In this document: positions 45,181 to 57,150 of the stretch, in pieces
Layout: every line of letters starts with the position of its first letter
Numbering within the stretch: position 1 is the stretch's first letter
From: Caprimulgus europaeus
Taxonomy: Eukaryota; Chordata; Aves; Caprimulgiformes; Caprimulgidae
Direction of reading: 5' to 3'
Assembly: GCA_907165065.1 (NCBI GenBank)
Contig: OU015551.1
Location: 1,178,001 to 1,242,000 of the forward strand
DNA: 64,000 nt
The notes under the pieces: model-generated
The model's database searches: none
Seen by the model: only the letters and a program-made list of their open reading frames with translations
Told to the model about the DNA's origin: nothing
Program-made: the position numbers and the translations under genes

Positions 45181-46013
45181 ACGTGTGGGACCCCTCGGAA
45201 GGACACCCCAGGGTGGCTCCTCTTGCGAGGACACGGTCAGGAGAAGTGTGAAGGGCCATGGTCCCCATGCAGTCCCCCTGCACTGATTTACTTCATCTCT
45301 CTCCCTCTTCCTCATCCTCCTTCCCTCTGTTTCAATCCCCACACGGTGTCAGGGTGTTTCCCCCCTCCAGCCCTCGTGGCACTTCCCCTGCTCTAAATCT
45401 TCCCCCAAATGTCGCTCCCAGTTTGTCCAGAAAATTTATCTCCCCACACATCCCCTCCAGGAAGGGTGAGCCCCCCTCAGCACCCCGGGGGTGGGCAGGG
45501 GGGGCAGGGGGAGGTGAGCACCCCTCCATCCTCCCCACAGCCCCCCTGCCCCGAGGGTGCCCACAGGCACTCCAGGAAAACCAAAAACCCCTCGGATATG
45601 GGGCACCCCCAAGATTTACTCCTGCTCTTCAGGCTGTTGGCCCAGCGTGGTGGCTTTGTTGGGGCTGGAGCCCACCATGCCCACGTGCTACAGGTGTGAT
45701 GAGTTGGCTGGTCTCAGCTTGAGTCCTCCAAGTGTGTTGGGTCTTGGGAGAGGAGGTTTGGGAGGGGGAGAAGGTGCTGAGGGAGGGTGTGAACATGAAC
45801 AGAGCTTGAATTTGGGGGTCTGGGTCCCCCCAGAGCTGGGACTGATGCCTCTCAGCTGTGCTCTTTGCCTCAAGTCCTCACACACCTTCTGGTTGGTGTT
45901 TTTGGGGTGCTCAGGGCTGGCACTGGGGTGGGTCTGCCAGGAAGGAGGGGGTCTTTTTTTTTGCCTCCCTCTAGAGCAATGGAAGGGACAGGAGAACACC
46001 CAGCTCCAGATTT
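45181..46013. other. Intergenic gap, no gene seen
   Basis: Unique-looking pyrimidine-rich sequence, with no recognised exon, repeat family or motif cluster. Confidence 0.35.
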
Positions 46014-46065
46014 TCATGGAATCATCGGATGGTTGGGGCTGGAAGGGACCTTAATGCCCATCATC
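46014..46065 (-). mobile_element. CR1 LINE terminal scrap
   Basis: CATGGAATCATCGGATGGTT plus 'GGAAGGGACCTTAATGCCCA' is the reverse complement of a CR1 3' end, about 50 bp long. Confidence 0.8.
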
Positions 46066-46213
46066 TCCCCCTCTTGCTATTTTCTTCCTCTCCTGAGCTT
46101 TTCCCCCCTCCCCAGTGCAGCAAATACAACATCCCAGTAACACCGGGACCAATGCAACCCCAGTCAGCCACCCTGAGAGGGACACAAGCCCTGTGCCCCA
46201 CCGCTCCTCCCTC

Positions 46214-46445
46214 TTCATCCTCCTCATCCTCCTCATCCTCCTCATCCTCCTCACCCTCCTCATCCTCCTCATCCTCCTCATCCTCCTCACCCTCATTCCT
46301 CCTCATCATCCTCATCCTCCTCACCCTCATTCCTCCTCATCCTCCTCATCCTCCTCATCCTCCTCATCTTCCTCATCTTCATTCCTCCTCATCCTCCTCA
46401 TCCTCCTCATCCTCCTCATCCTCCTCAATCTCCTCATCCTCCTCT
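46214..46445. repeat. (CTCATCCTC)n nonanucleotide repeat
   Basis: About 230 bp of CTCATCCTC units is interrupted by CTCATTCCTC variants. Open frames give poly-Ser, poly-Leu/Ile and Glu/Asp-Glu-Arg-rich peptides, all artefacts. Confidence 0.95.
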
Positions 46446-49029
46446 CAGCAGCTTCACACTCCCCTCCAGTTCCCTCCCACGGGGCCTGGCAGCAGCCCGG
46501 GGTGGCTTTGTCCCCTGTCACCAGCTCCAGTTGTCCAGCAGAGCAGTGACTCCCTGTGTTGCTGTTGCATGAACCGAGTCTGCCAGGTCTCAGCTCCAGC
46601 TGCTCTATGTGCAGGAGGCCGTGGGGGGGGGGGAGTGGGTGCCCTCCCCAGGCTGGTGCTGCATCCTGGGGAGCTGCTCTTCTGCTCTGTGCCTCAGTTT
46701 CCCTTATCACCCAGGAGGACAATGCACTTCCCCTCCACCCCAACCTGCTCCACCAGGAGCCAACACCAAGCAGATTGAGTCCAGAATTAATAAAAACAAG
46801 ACAAAAGTCAAAGGGATTTATGGGTGAGCTGGTGACCACCTCGCTGCCACCACCTCACCAGCGTGGTCCTGTCCGGGAGGAGGTCTGAGAGCTCCCGTGG
46901 GCAGCAGCGGTTGCAGGGGGGGATTCAGCTGTTTGCTCAGGTTTTGCTTCAGGTTTTTGTGCAAAATGGGAAAATTTCCACTTGAAATAGGAGAGGAAAA
47001 AGGGAAGATCAGAATGTTGGAACAGACAATTTCAGTCCTGTCTTCCTCCCGCCCTTCCTAGCAACCCCACTGCTTTCTTGGAGAATGAGGCTCCCAAAGA
47101 CCTTCGTGCACTTGGGGTTTTTTAAGTTAAAAAATGTGATATTTCTCCCCAAAAGTTTTGCATGTGGACTTTTTTTTTTTTAAACAATTCTTTATGAAAA
47201 AAATCCCCTTTGACACCTCATTTCTCATCATGTGAGTGATTCCACCAAGCAGGTCAGTCAGCAGGGGTCTCCAAGAGGATCTTCACAACACTTTTGCCCC
47301 AGTGCTGGCTCTGCCCAGGAGATGTCCAAGCACAGCCCAGGTCTGCATGGACACGTTTCTGCCTCCAAACTCTGCCCCAGGGAGGAGCTCGCTGCACCAC
47401 TCACCTTCCTCAGGGAAGAATGGGTGATGAAGGGCTTTGGAGGTGGCTCAAATGCTGCTCCAACTGACCAGGGAAGGCTACGAAGAAGAAACAACAGGGC
47501 AAGGAGAGATGTTTTTCCCAAGCTCCCTGGTGGTGACTGCCAGGGAAAGGGGTTTCCAAAAGGCAGGTGTGAGCTGGGCGACCTTTTGGGATGAAGCAAC
47601 ATGGGGAGCAGGTTGTAGGACCTGTTGAGTGTTTGGTCTTGCTCAAGGTCTTTATTGCATTGTAAATAACCCTCTTTGGTCTTGGCTGGGTGAGACCTGG
47701 ATGCACAAGAGAAAATGTCCCAGGAGGCTCAAATGCCACACTGCCTTTGCTGAGGAGTCCTGGAGCTCTGGTGTCCCCTCTGGTGAGGATTCCAGGAAAG
47801 CATCTGAGCAAAGGCTGGGCCATCAGGACCTGGTTTCCCCACCCTCCTCTTGGTGGGTCCCTTGAGGACCTGAGAGAGGCTGCCTGGCTGGTGGGATGTG
47901 AAGGATTGGCCACCTCTCTACCACTGGACATCAAGAGCCTCACAGAGAAACCTGAGTGTCCCAAGAGCTGTCAACGTGCAGGTACCAGCACCCTGCCTTC
48001 TCCTGCCATCCTCCCCTCCATATTGCTACTGCAGACACAACCCAAAGGCTCTCACCAACCCCAGCCCCAGTCCCATCTTCATCGTGCCCCATGTACTTTC
48101 CTGATGTAAGAGGGTTTTTCTAGCTGGGACAGAAAGAGGGCAGGAAATACCAGTTTGGAGCTGGTATCTGGAGATCCACCACTGTGGTGGAAGATGAACT
48201 AATGACCAGCATCTCCTGGTCCTGAATGGAGCAGAACAGCTCTGGGTGTTCCTTATTCCTGTGCTCCTGGGGATTTTCAAGCATTCACATAGTGGTGGTG
48301 GGCAGCTCCCTGTCACTGGTGACACTGTGTCCACCATCACCTGCGCCAACTCTTGGTTAAAGGGTCTTCACCAGCCTGGTACCAACACCCTGAGGACTCA
48401 ACACCACAGCAGCAGCTCCTGTCCCCATGGATGGACACACAGAGCCCAAGGCAGACAAAGGCAATGAAGAAAAAGTTTCCTGCAGCAGTGAGAAGCTGAG
48501 TACAAGCTCCCGAGATGGGGTGCTCCCACCACTAGGCCATGGTCCATTCCCTTAGGATAGAAACAGCTGTGTCCCTGAGGTTCTACTCCATCTCTTCTTC
48601 TCCTTGGCCACCTGGGAGAGCATCTCCTTCAGTACAGACCAGCACTCAAGTCTACCCTGTTGGAGACAACCCAACCACTGACATCCCAGGCCTACATCCT
48701 CCACGTAGGCCCATTCTCCAGGTATCCATTGCATCCATCGTTCATTACCCTTGGGACCCACTATACCCATGTGCCTTTGGAGAGATGGGGGTGGTTGTGT
48801 GGAGAACCCATGCGTGGCAAACAAGGATGAGCGCTGGAAGAGGACACCCAGCCGCTCTGCCAGCCCTTATCTGGGGGAGGCGCATCCGGAGGAAACAAGG
48901 AAGAGCTAAAGGGGACATCTGGCTGCTGGAACCCTTGTCCCCCATCTCCACGGACCAGGTGAAGATCCTGGCGTCCTCTTGACTGAAGCTAGGCAGAACA
49001 GCTCCATCTCCAGCCTTCCTATCTCCTTG

Positions 49030-49580
49030 CAAAGTGTGGCAGTTCCTGAATTGCCCGGCGGCCGCGGGCCCTAATGGCCCAGAGCTGATGTTTTATTGTC
49101 GGGTTTAAAAGTGTAATTAGTTCAAGTGTAAACAAAAAAAAAAAAACAACAACCCCCCTTTGCTTAATTAAGAATTTTTAAACAGGATAGAAAGAGATTC
49201 CGGAAACATTAATGAACCCCAGGCAAGCACCATAAAATTGATCGAGGGAAGAGAGGCAGTGGGGGCCGGGGGAGGGCTGGGCTGGGCTGGGGGTGACTGG
49301 GAATCACCACAGCAATGGCCCTGGGTTTACTTTGGCCGCTCGATGCATTTGGAAACGGGTGTTTATGGCCACGGGTCTCCATAGAAATCACCTAATGGTT
49401 TTTGATGCATTAATGGCAGCGACGGACAGCGGTAATACATTGTTTAAGGAGACAGAGAGGATCCTTTTAAGGCTGACAAGTTATAGATCAAGAGTGACAA
49501 GACAGGCCCTGGCTGGAGGTTCTCTGCGCCATGGCCTGCTGGGCCTTAGCAAGGATCAAACGCCAGCCTGTACCTTTAAG
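49030..49580. promoter_or_regulatory. Candidate enhancer pair
   Basis: There are two adjoining blocks. The left block has GGCCCTAATGGCCC, 'TTTATTGTCGGGTTTAAAAG', GTGTAATTAGTTCAAGTG and CTTAATTAAG. The right block (about 49215-49500) has ATAAAATTGATCGAGG, CACCTAATGG, GATGCATTAATGGC and GGTAATACATTG. Non-repetitive AT-rich text with many TAAT cores fits a conserved non-coding element. Conservation was not tested. Confidence 0.45.
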
Positions 49581-51799
49581 AGTCCATAAAAAGAACAAAT
49601 CAAATCAAAGGGCTGTTTTCCCACCACCCCATCCCTCCCTTCAATGCTCTTTTTCTGCCAACAGAAGCTAAAAATATCTGCCTTTCCCGTCTGTGGGTGG
49701 TTGGCTGCGTGGATGGGAAGAGGGTCTGAGTGTTTCCCAACCAGACAGCTCCCAGGGCCGAGCAGGAGATGTGAGTCTCCAGGTTGGTACGTTGGCTGAG
49801 GTTGGACACTCTGGAGCAGGGCAAGGTGCCTAGAAGGTCTTTCTTCTTCCTGTTGACTGGGAAGCAGCCAAAGGCTCCATTGGGATCTGCTCAAAGCCAA
49901 CTGGCCTCTTCCTGGCTGGTTGGGTTGTTTACATGAGCTGCTGGTGAAGGTTGGCAGAAGGAAGAGCCTGGAAGGGTTTCTGTGCGTGGGTGTCCTCTTG
50001 AAGGTCATGGATGGGAGAGTTGAACAGGTCCAGAGTATGATGAAAGAGAAAGAAAAGTGAACTTCTGGCTTGGGAAAGGTCATAGCTCTTACTCTACAGA
50101 CAGGGGTGAAGAGCTCTCTGATCAAGAAAGGATTCTCGCTGTCTCTCTCTAGGACTGAGAGCCCAGCTCAGCTCAAAGTGAAGAGCAGCCCATGCTGTTG
50201 GCAGCTGAAAGGCTTTGAAGGTCAAGACATGTTTTGGCTTTTCCCTCCCTGGGCAGTAAGAAGCCCCTGGAGCAGCCACGTCTTGGAGAAGTTCAGCAAT
50301 TTTCCATCCTTCTGGTCAAAGTTCCCTTTACCAGATCTCCATACCACAGCACTGCCTCTTGGAGCCCTGCAGGAATATCTACCTTGTTCTCTCCCAGACC
50401 TCTGTAACAATCATGTTTGATGCCACCACTGGCCACCAAAATCCTCAGAGAAATTGTGTCCCACCTGAGACTCATCTTCCACCTAACACCGTTTCTTCTG
50501 CCCTCCCCTCAAAAGAGACAGAGAAGAAACCAGCCAGTGTCCTGTCCTACCAGGCTTGGCTGCTAATGTCTTCACCCTTCTGAAGCACATGAGCTCACTG
50601 TCTTCTACTCTTCCTTAAAGGTCACATCTTCCAAACATCTTATTCTTGTTCTTTCCCTCCATGGCTCTCCAGGTTGTCTACATTTTCCTTGTAAACCTGG
50701 TGCCCAGCCCAGGTGAAGTGCTCCAGTGGGGACCTCACTAAAGCTGAGTCCAGAAGAGGGTGACTGACAGGTCTGGTACCTCACCTGGCTCCTGCTCAGA
50801 GCTTTTTCCCAAAGAACAGGACATTGTGGGCTCTGCTGAGCACTCGGGACTCTCTCCTCACCTCGAGGGATGGGAATGTCCATGGCCACCAGGTGACACG
50901 TTGGTCCTTAGTGAGACCCCACTCTGTGAGCTGTGCTTGTCCCTGTCATTGCCACCATTTGTACTTGAACTTGTCTCTGTGTCAGGGCACCACTGGGCAA
51001 AGAGAGGACCTGGATGACCAATGTGAGAGAAAACAAGTCTTCATGAGATGAGCCTTGCTCCAACTTGCTCATTTTCCTAACAGCTCTGGGAGGTGTTACC
51101 TGGAGGAGGAGAACTGAGGTTTGGGGAGTCCAGACCATACCTATTGCTTAGGTAGATGCACCACCAGCCACGTGGGACAGGCCATGCTGCTAAGGGACTG
51201 ATGGCTCCTGCCAGCAGAAGGAGGTGGAGTCACACCATGAGGTGGTGGAAGAGAAGATCAGAGGTCAGCAGGTTATTTCCTGCCTGCTGTTTGGGTCTTG
51301 CTGGGGTGTTTCTGACAGCAGAGCAACGTTCATGGCTCTTCACATTCCTGGCCACAGTGGGCAAGGAGACACAATCCAGCAGTGCTGGTCCAGGGCGGTT
51401 GTGGTTCTGTGGTGCCGAGGGTGCACACACACCTGCAGCAGCGACAGAGCCCACACCCGGCGTTCAGAAGAGGATTTGGATATTCACGCTGGCGCCAGGA
51501 GGTCCCTGCCGTGCTGTCACCTCTCCCATCCCGTCAGACCTTGCGGCAAGCAAAGCATCCGGGGCCACGTGCCGGCACAGCACCCACCCGCCGAGCCCCC
51601 GTGGGCTGAGCTGGGCTCCACGGGGCTTTGTCCTCCCACCTCCTCTTCCATCCTCTCCTCTCTGCCTCTTCCTTCATTATTCCTCCGCTCCTCCCACCCT
51701 CTCCCTGCCTCTCCTCCCTTTCCCCTGGCTTTTGTTCCTTCTCTCCTCTTCCCCTCCCTCCTCCCAGAAGCCTTCCCCCATCTCCAATCCCTGCTCCGG

Positions 51800-52085
51800 C
51801 TGCCCAGCCTGTGTCAATTAAGTATCGATCCCCTGTTCTCTATCAGTGGTCAGCTGAGCCAACCAGCCCCGCTCGCTGCTTTGCACCGGGATGAATAATA
51901 ACAATCATCATCAAGGGGTAGGGGGGAGGCAGCTGCACTCGGTGCCTCCAGCCCTTCACCTCTCCCTACCCCGCGCGCGCTCCCGCCCTCGTCCCCTCCA
52001 CAGCTACAGGCAAAATCGATAGCGCGCCGAGTCAGGGATGGAATATTTTTATCCTCTAATTGGGAAATGTGCTTTGACAAAGCCC
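51800..52085. promoter_or_regulatory. Candidate enhancer with two ATCGAT (Onecut/Cux) sites
   Basis: AAGTATCGATCCC has ATCGAT at 51824-51829, and CAAAATCGATAGC has ATCGAT at 52015-52020. The second matches the Onecut consensus AAAATCGATA well. Between and around them are TCAATTAAG, AATAATAACAATCATCATC (possible SOX/POU-type) and CCTCTAATTGGG. A GC-rich patch (GCGCGCGC) at about 51971-51980 sits inside. Confidence 0.45.
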
Positions 52086-52621
52086 AAGGAGCAGGGAGGG
52101 GGCCTGGAGATACTGTACCGAGAGGCAGGGCGGGCAGCAGAGCCCAGCCAAAGCGGGGACACCGGGGATTTTCTGCTGCAGATGGTGACAGCTGGGAGGA
52201 GGTGACTTTGTCCCCAGCGGTGGGGACTTTGTCTGGGTCCAAGACACAGCTCTGGAGGACTGAAGCTGTGTTGGTCTCGTGAAGGATCCAGTCTTGACCC
52301 AGGGGATGTCAATGCAAGGATGGAAAGAGGACAAAAAAAGCCCATTTCCCCCGCTCGGTTCCCCGCCACTGCTTTGCCATTGCACTTGTGAGGAAGAAAG
52401 TGTGTGTGCTACTCCCAGGTGGCATCTAGGGACCCACATCCCATGGCATGATGTGCCACACGTGTCTGCCCAGGCCTGGTGGTGCTGAGCAATGTGGGAC
52501 GCTTGTGCATGGCATGGGACACCACAGCAAGGTGTCTCAGGAAGCCACCAGCCTGCCCTGGGTTATCCTTGGGGAGATGCTCGTCCTGCTGTGCCCAAGG
52601 CAGCTGGTGCTGGTGCACCTG

Positions 52622-52690
52622 CAGAGGTGCAGGTTGGACTCCATGATATTAAAGATCTTTTCCAACCTAATGATCCTATGATTCTAAAAT
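52622..52690 (+). mobile_element. CR1 LINE terminal scrap
   Basis: GAGGTGCAGGTTGGACTCCA, then 'TTTTCCAACCTAATGATCCT' and ATGATTCTAAAA, is a CR1 tail of about 70 bp in the plus orientation. Confidence 0.88.
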
Positions 52691-52936
52691 ATTTTATGCC
52701 CACATGGGTGGCAATCCTGCAAAGAGCCTCATGCTGCGGCTCTAAGTTTATCATGACTAGAAACATGTTCCTGTCTCCCACTCTGTGGGCCAGGTGAGTT
52801 GCACTGTCTTCAAAATATTCCCTTCCTCCAGTCAAACCAGCTGCTGGTGGGTTTGCAGACACCATTGGGTCTCTAGGCACCACGAGCTGCATCCTGATCC
52901 TAGACACAAGGGTGCAGCTCACCTGAGGTCAGCAGG

Positions 52937-53117
52937 GAATCAGAGAATCATCAAATGTTTGGGTTGGAAAGGACCTTTAAAGGCCATCTAGTCCAACCCC
53001 CTGCAGCAAGCAGGGACATCTTCAACCAGATCAGCTTCCTCAGAGCCCCATCCAGCCTGACTGTGAATGTGTCCAGGGATGGGGCATCCACCACCTCTTG
53101 GGGCAACCCCCCTTGCT
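52937..53117 (-). mobile_element. CR1 LINE 3' fragment (left part of a mosaic)
   Basis: GAATCAGAGAATCATCAAAT, then 'CCAACCCCCTGCAGCAAGCA' and 'GATGGGGCATCCACCACCTC', is a standard CR1 tail on the minus strand. At about 53117 ('GGCAACCCCCCTTGC') it changes abruptly to the sequence of another CR1 subfamily. Confidence 0.92.
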
Positions 53118-53610
53118 GGAGCACGGTCACCTCAAGGAGGTCACACAGGAAAGTGTCCAGGTGGGTTTGAACATCTCCAGAGATGGAGACTCCACACCCT
53201 CTCTGGGCAGCCTGGCCCAGGGCTCCGGCACCCTCACAGTGAAGAAGTTTTTCCTCATCTTCAGCTGAAACTTCCTGTGTTCCCATTTGTGCCCATGACC
53301 CCTTGTCCTGTTGCTGAGCACCCCTGAGAAGATTCCAGCCCCTTCCTCTCGACACCCACCCTTTAGGTGTTTATAAGTATTTATCAGATCTCCTCTCAGG
53401 CTGCTCTTCTTCAGTCTAAACAGTCCCAGCTCTCTCAGCCTCTCCTCATCAGAGAGATGATCCAGGCCCCTCATCATCTTTGTACTCCTTTGCTGGACTC
53501 TCTCTGGAAGTTGAACTGAGAAGCCCAGAACAGGACACAGCGCTCCAGATGTGGCCTCACTGGGGCACAGTAGTTCTGTGGAGAACAGTTCTGGGGGAGA
53601 ACTTCCCTCA
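53118..53610 (-). mobile_element. CR1 LINE (right part of a mosaic)
   Basis: On the minus strand it reads [38 protein letters not shown] and VESPSLEMF, the same subfamily as 17460 and 43192. It lacks that subfamily's own last 90 or so bases, which are replaced by the 52937 tail. Confidence 0.93.
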
Positions 53611-55493
53611 ACCACACTTCTGAAGGCACCCCAGGAGTGATGTCAAGCGATGTCAACCCCAATGTCAAGGCCCAGGGTGATGGGTTAAGGAGAAATTGAG
53701 CTGGAGGAGTGTGCCAGGCACTATGGACCTTGTGCTTTAAATAGTCAGTGAGGTAGGAGCCTGACTGCTCCATTTGAGGAAAACTGATGTGAAAATCAAA
53801 GAAAAGATGAGCAGAAATGGCTTTGGAACCTGTGCAGTGACAAGTCCTTCATCAGGAACGGTGTTGACTTCAGCTGAATGAATTGTGTGAGGGAACAGCT
53901 CCGGAAGGAAATGCCACTTAGAAGCTGAAATGAAATACTTTGACCTGCCAACAGAGGATGTTTCAAATGATACTTAATTTTCATGTTGAAGATGCCTATA
54001 ATGTTTCTGAGGGAGTTGAGAAGTTACCAGATTTTAACCTAATTGTATCTTCCCCAGTTTTATTTCATAGGAAATGTTGAAAAGTTCTAGTTTAGGAAAA
54101 AAACCTAAAGCTGAAGATTATATTTCTCATTAATCCAGACCAGACCTGCAGAGGTTTGCTGCTCCCACTCAGCCCTGTTGTGCTGGGCTGGTGACCCTGG
54201 TCCTCAGCAGAAGGGTTGAACGTGGCTTGTTTGTTTCAAAGGATCCTAATGGAAGCAGAGTGTGACCCAAGGATGTGGCCTCTTTGCAGACTTTGGAACA
54301 GATCTTAAAACCTATTGAAATTCTGTTTTCAGCAGTAAATGACAGGTTGGAAAAAGCCAACAGAGTCCTCAAGTGCAGGTGTTACTTTGCAGGGGTATTT
54401 TAGATCACCCCAAAAGGAAGGAGTTTGGGTAAAAGTCTAGGATTATCTCAGCAAGGTGCCCACAGCATGAAAGGAACAAAAAGCACCAAAAAAATCTCCT
54501 TATCCAACTCTGGGAGGGAGCTTGTGAGTGAGGTCTGGGCTCCCCATGTTCTCAAAGAGACGGGGCTGGGGCTGGCCAAGGACCCAAAGGGGTGATGACT
54601 GCCTGGGTGCAAGGCAGGGTGGCTGGGCAGGCCAAATCTCACCCATCTCGTTTCTTTAGTCTCAATCAACAATCTCCTCGAGGAGTCTGAAGTGATCTGG
54701 AGGAGCCTGGGGTGTTTTAACACCTCGCAGTGGCTGCCTTTTTGATCTGGTTTTAGGTTTGCTTTCAAACCCTTTCAACTCCTCATCTGCTTGCATCCAG
54801 CCCTGCCTCCGCTGTAAGAGCACTCCTTGCCTTTGGCTGGTTTATTTTTAGGCACGCCAGGATCTCGGTCTTGTTGTGACTCTGCACATGAGACCTTTGC
54901 AGGGATGGAGGGGGAGATCCAGCACTGAAACCACAGCTCTGCTCCTTTCCACCCAGCTCCACAACCTTACAAGCCTGAGATTGGATTTGCTTCTGGCTGC
55001 CCCTTGCCCTGGCGGCGATGCCCGGGGCTCGCTGTGCTGCCTGCAGGTGAGATGCCCGTTTGCCCACCCCAGGAGACACCATCTCAGGACATGCCTCAGG
55101 CTGGGGCTGAGCCAATCTTCTGGGAAATAAAGACAAAGCAGCAGCTCTGCCTCCCACAGCAGGGCAGGCAGTGATTGCAGTTGCCATAGCAGTGGGCACA
55201 GTCCTCTCCCGCCAGCTTCCCTGGCAGCCTGCTTTATTTTTGGCTATTGTTTTCCAAGCTGGTTTTGAATGAAACCAAGAATGAGGTGGAGGGAGAAACA
55301 AAGCAAAGCTGGATTCACTTGCTTCTCCCTGTGTCAAGGGGAGGTGTATGGCAAAAGGCTACTGGGCAAACTGAATGGTTGTGGGAGCTGCTGCATCCTT
55401 CAGGGCATGGAGGTGATGCAGCAACTCCATGACTTGGTCAGGAGTGGAGATGAAATGGGATACCTTCATTCATGGCATGGGGAGGGGTATAGA
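53611..55493. other. Intergenic stretch, no gene seen
   Basis: AT-richer unique sequence (53750-54140 and 54230-54400) with no recognised exon or repeat. The CAGCTG and CACCTG E-boxes present are not clustered beyond expectation. Confidence 0.35.
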
Positions 55494-56075
55494 TCATAGA
55501 ATCATGGAATGGTTTGGGGTGGAAGAAACCTTCAAGATTATCCAGTCCCAACCCCCCTGCCAGCAGCAGGGACACCTTCCACTAGACCAGGTTGCTCAAA
55601 GCCTCATCCAACCTGGCCAAGAACACTTCCAGGGAGGAGCAGCCACAGCTTCTCTGGACAGCCTGGGACAGGGTCTCACCACCCTCACACCAAAGAATTT
55701 CTTCCTCACATCTCATCTCCATCTCCCCTCTGCCACTTTCAAGCCATCACCCCTTGTTCTGTCACTCCCTGCCCTTGGCCAAAGTCCCTCCCCATCCTTC
55801 CTGGAGCCCCTTCAGGTACTGGGAGGCCACTGGAAGGTCTCCCTGGAGCCTTCTCTTCTCCAGGCTGAACAGCCCCAACTCTCTCAGCCTGTCCTCACAG
55901 CAGAGCTGCTCCAGCCCTGGCATCATCCTCGTGGCCTCCTCTGCACTGGCTCCAGTAGCTCCATGTCCTTGTGCTGTTGGTGGCCCCAGCACTGGAGGCA
56001 GCACTGCAGGGGGGGTCTCACCATAGCAAATCCCAGTCCCTTGCTCTTTATGTAGGCACTGTGAGAGCAATCGGA
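55494..56075 (-). mobile_element. CR1 LINE, minus strand
   Basis: CATAGAATCATGGAATGGTT with 'CCCAACCCCCCTGCCAGCAG', then the ORF2 C-terminus ([20 protein letters not shown] and '[14 protein letters not shown]') up to about 56075. It shares the CTAGTGGAAGGTGTCCCTGC tail with 59376 and 33041. Confidence 0.93.
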
Positions 56076-56689
56076 TCCCCTTTGGGGAAAAGATCCCTGG
56101 ATTAGGCAGGAATTTGCCTTTGCCCACAAGCACAGGCTGATGGTCAGCCTGGCTGCTCCATCCTGCTGTTACAAACTTCTGAGTAGCAAGGAGAGGACAA
56201 AGACTTGTGCCAGGGAAGGTGGAGTGGGACACAGGTGAAAGGGCAGCTGGGGTTGGTGCCCTACCCTGTTCCCCAATGGACCTGGTCCCCAGGATCTCGG
56301 CTGCATTGCCTCCACGTGCTCCTGGAGATCACCAGGCACCAACACCAGGGTCAAGGGCCCTGCAGACATCCCAGGAGAAAACCCTGCTCTGCATGTTTCC
56401 ATGACAGAATTCCTCATGTGGGATCCCAGCCCAGGGGATGGACGAACTGGACAGACAGACCTCAGGATGCACATGCCCATGCAGGACAGCAACAAGGGCT
56501 TGAAGACAACATCTAAATGGGAGAAGCCTTGTGCCTGGGTGAAGGACCTTCCTCAACATTTCTGATTATCTTATGGCATCTATTGCTACTCACTTCCATG
56601 TTCTCCAGAATTAGCCCTCTTCTCATGCAGTGTCCTGGGCCTGAAATAGGTTTGCTTCTGGAGAGTGTGGGACCAGGAACATGGTTAGG
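56076..56689. other. Intergenic gap, no gene seen
   Basis: Unique sequence between two LINE remnants. I see no exon, repeat or motif cluster. Confidence 0.35.
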
Positions 56690-57150
56690 TGATGCCTGGA
56701 TGTCATTCCTTCAGCCTGAGACCAAGCCTCATGAAGGACTTCAATGTGAGGTTCACAGGGATCAGTGCTGGGACCCAGTGTGATCCACACAATTTCAATA
56801 ATCTGGGGTAAAAAAAAGCAGAAAAAACAAGGATAAGGCTTGGTGGGGAGGCAGAAATAATCAGGGTAGTTGACACGAAGAAGTTTGTAGAAGGATCTAA
56901 GGACACGAGAAGACTGGGCAATAAAAGGGTGGATAAAACACAATGTTGATAAATGCAAAGTCATGCACATGAGGAAAACAACCTTAACTACCTACACACC
57001 GTGGTGGGCTCCAAATGAGCTATTACTGCTCAGGGAAGAGCTCTTGGAGTTAATGTGGGCAGTCCTGGGGAAATGTCAGCTCAATGTTCAGCCACAGTCA
57101 AAAAGGCAAATGGGAGGTTAGCAATGATCAAGAGGAGAAATCAGAACACG
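56690..57150 (+). mobile_element. Old CR1/L3-type LINE remnant (reverse-transcriptase C-terminus)
   Basis: The block 'GGGATCAGTGCTGGGACCCA' through 'GATAAATGCAAAGTCATGCA', 'GGTGGGCTCCAAATGAGCTA' and 'CACAGTCAAAAAGGCAAATG' corresponds to the CR1 ORF2 region ending in the KCKVMHMG and TVKKANGML motifs. Those codons are still partly readable, though frameshifts are many. It is far more diverged than the other copies and covers a more 5' part of ORF2, so it is an older insertion. Confidence 0.75.

Larger units (their letters stand above)
46446..52621. other. Six kilobases without CR1 or recognised exon; contains AT-rich islands
   Basis: This is one of the longest CR1-free stretches in the desert. 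It includes AT-rich sequence at 46900-47230 and candidate regulatory islands at 49030-49580 and 51800-52085, listed separately. The segment 47230-48980 is unique, of medium GC, with no recognised exon. Confidence 0.4.

Noticed and set aside
46029..46778. Serine-rich 249-codon frame
   Set aside because: It is a translation of the (CTCATCCTC)n repeat plus a CR1 scrap, with no conserved domain.
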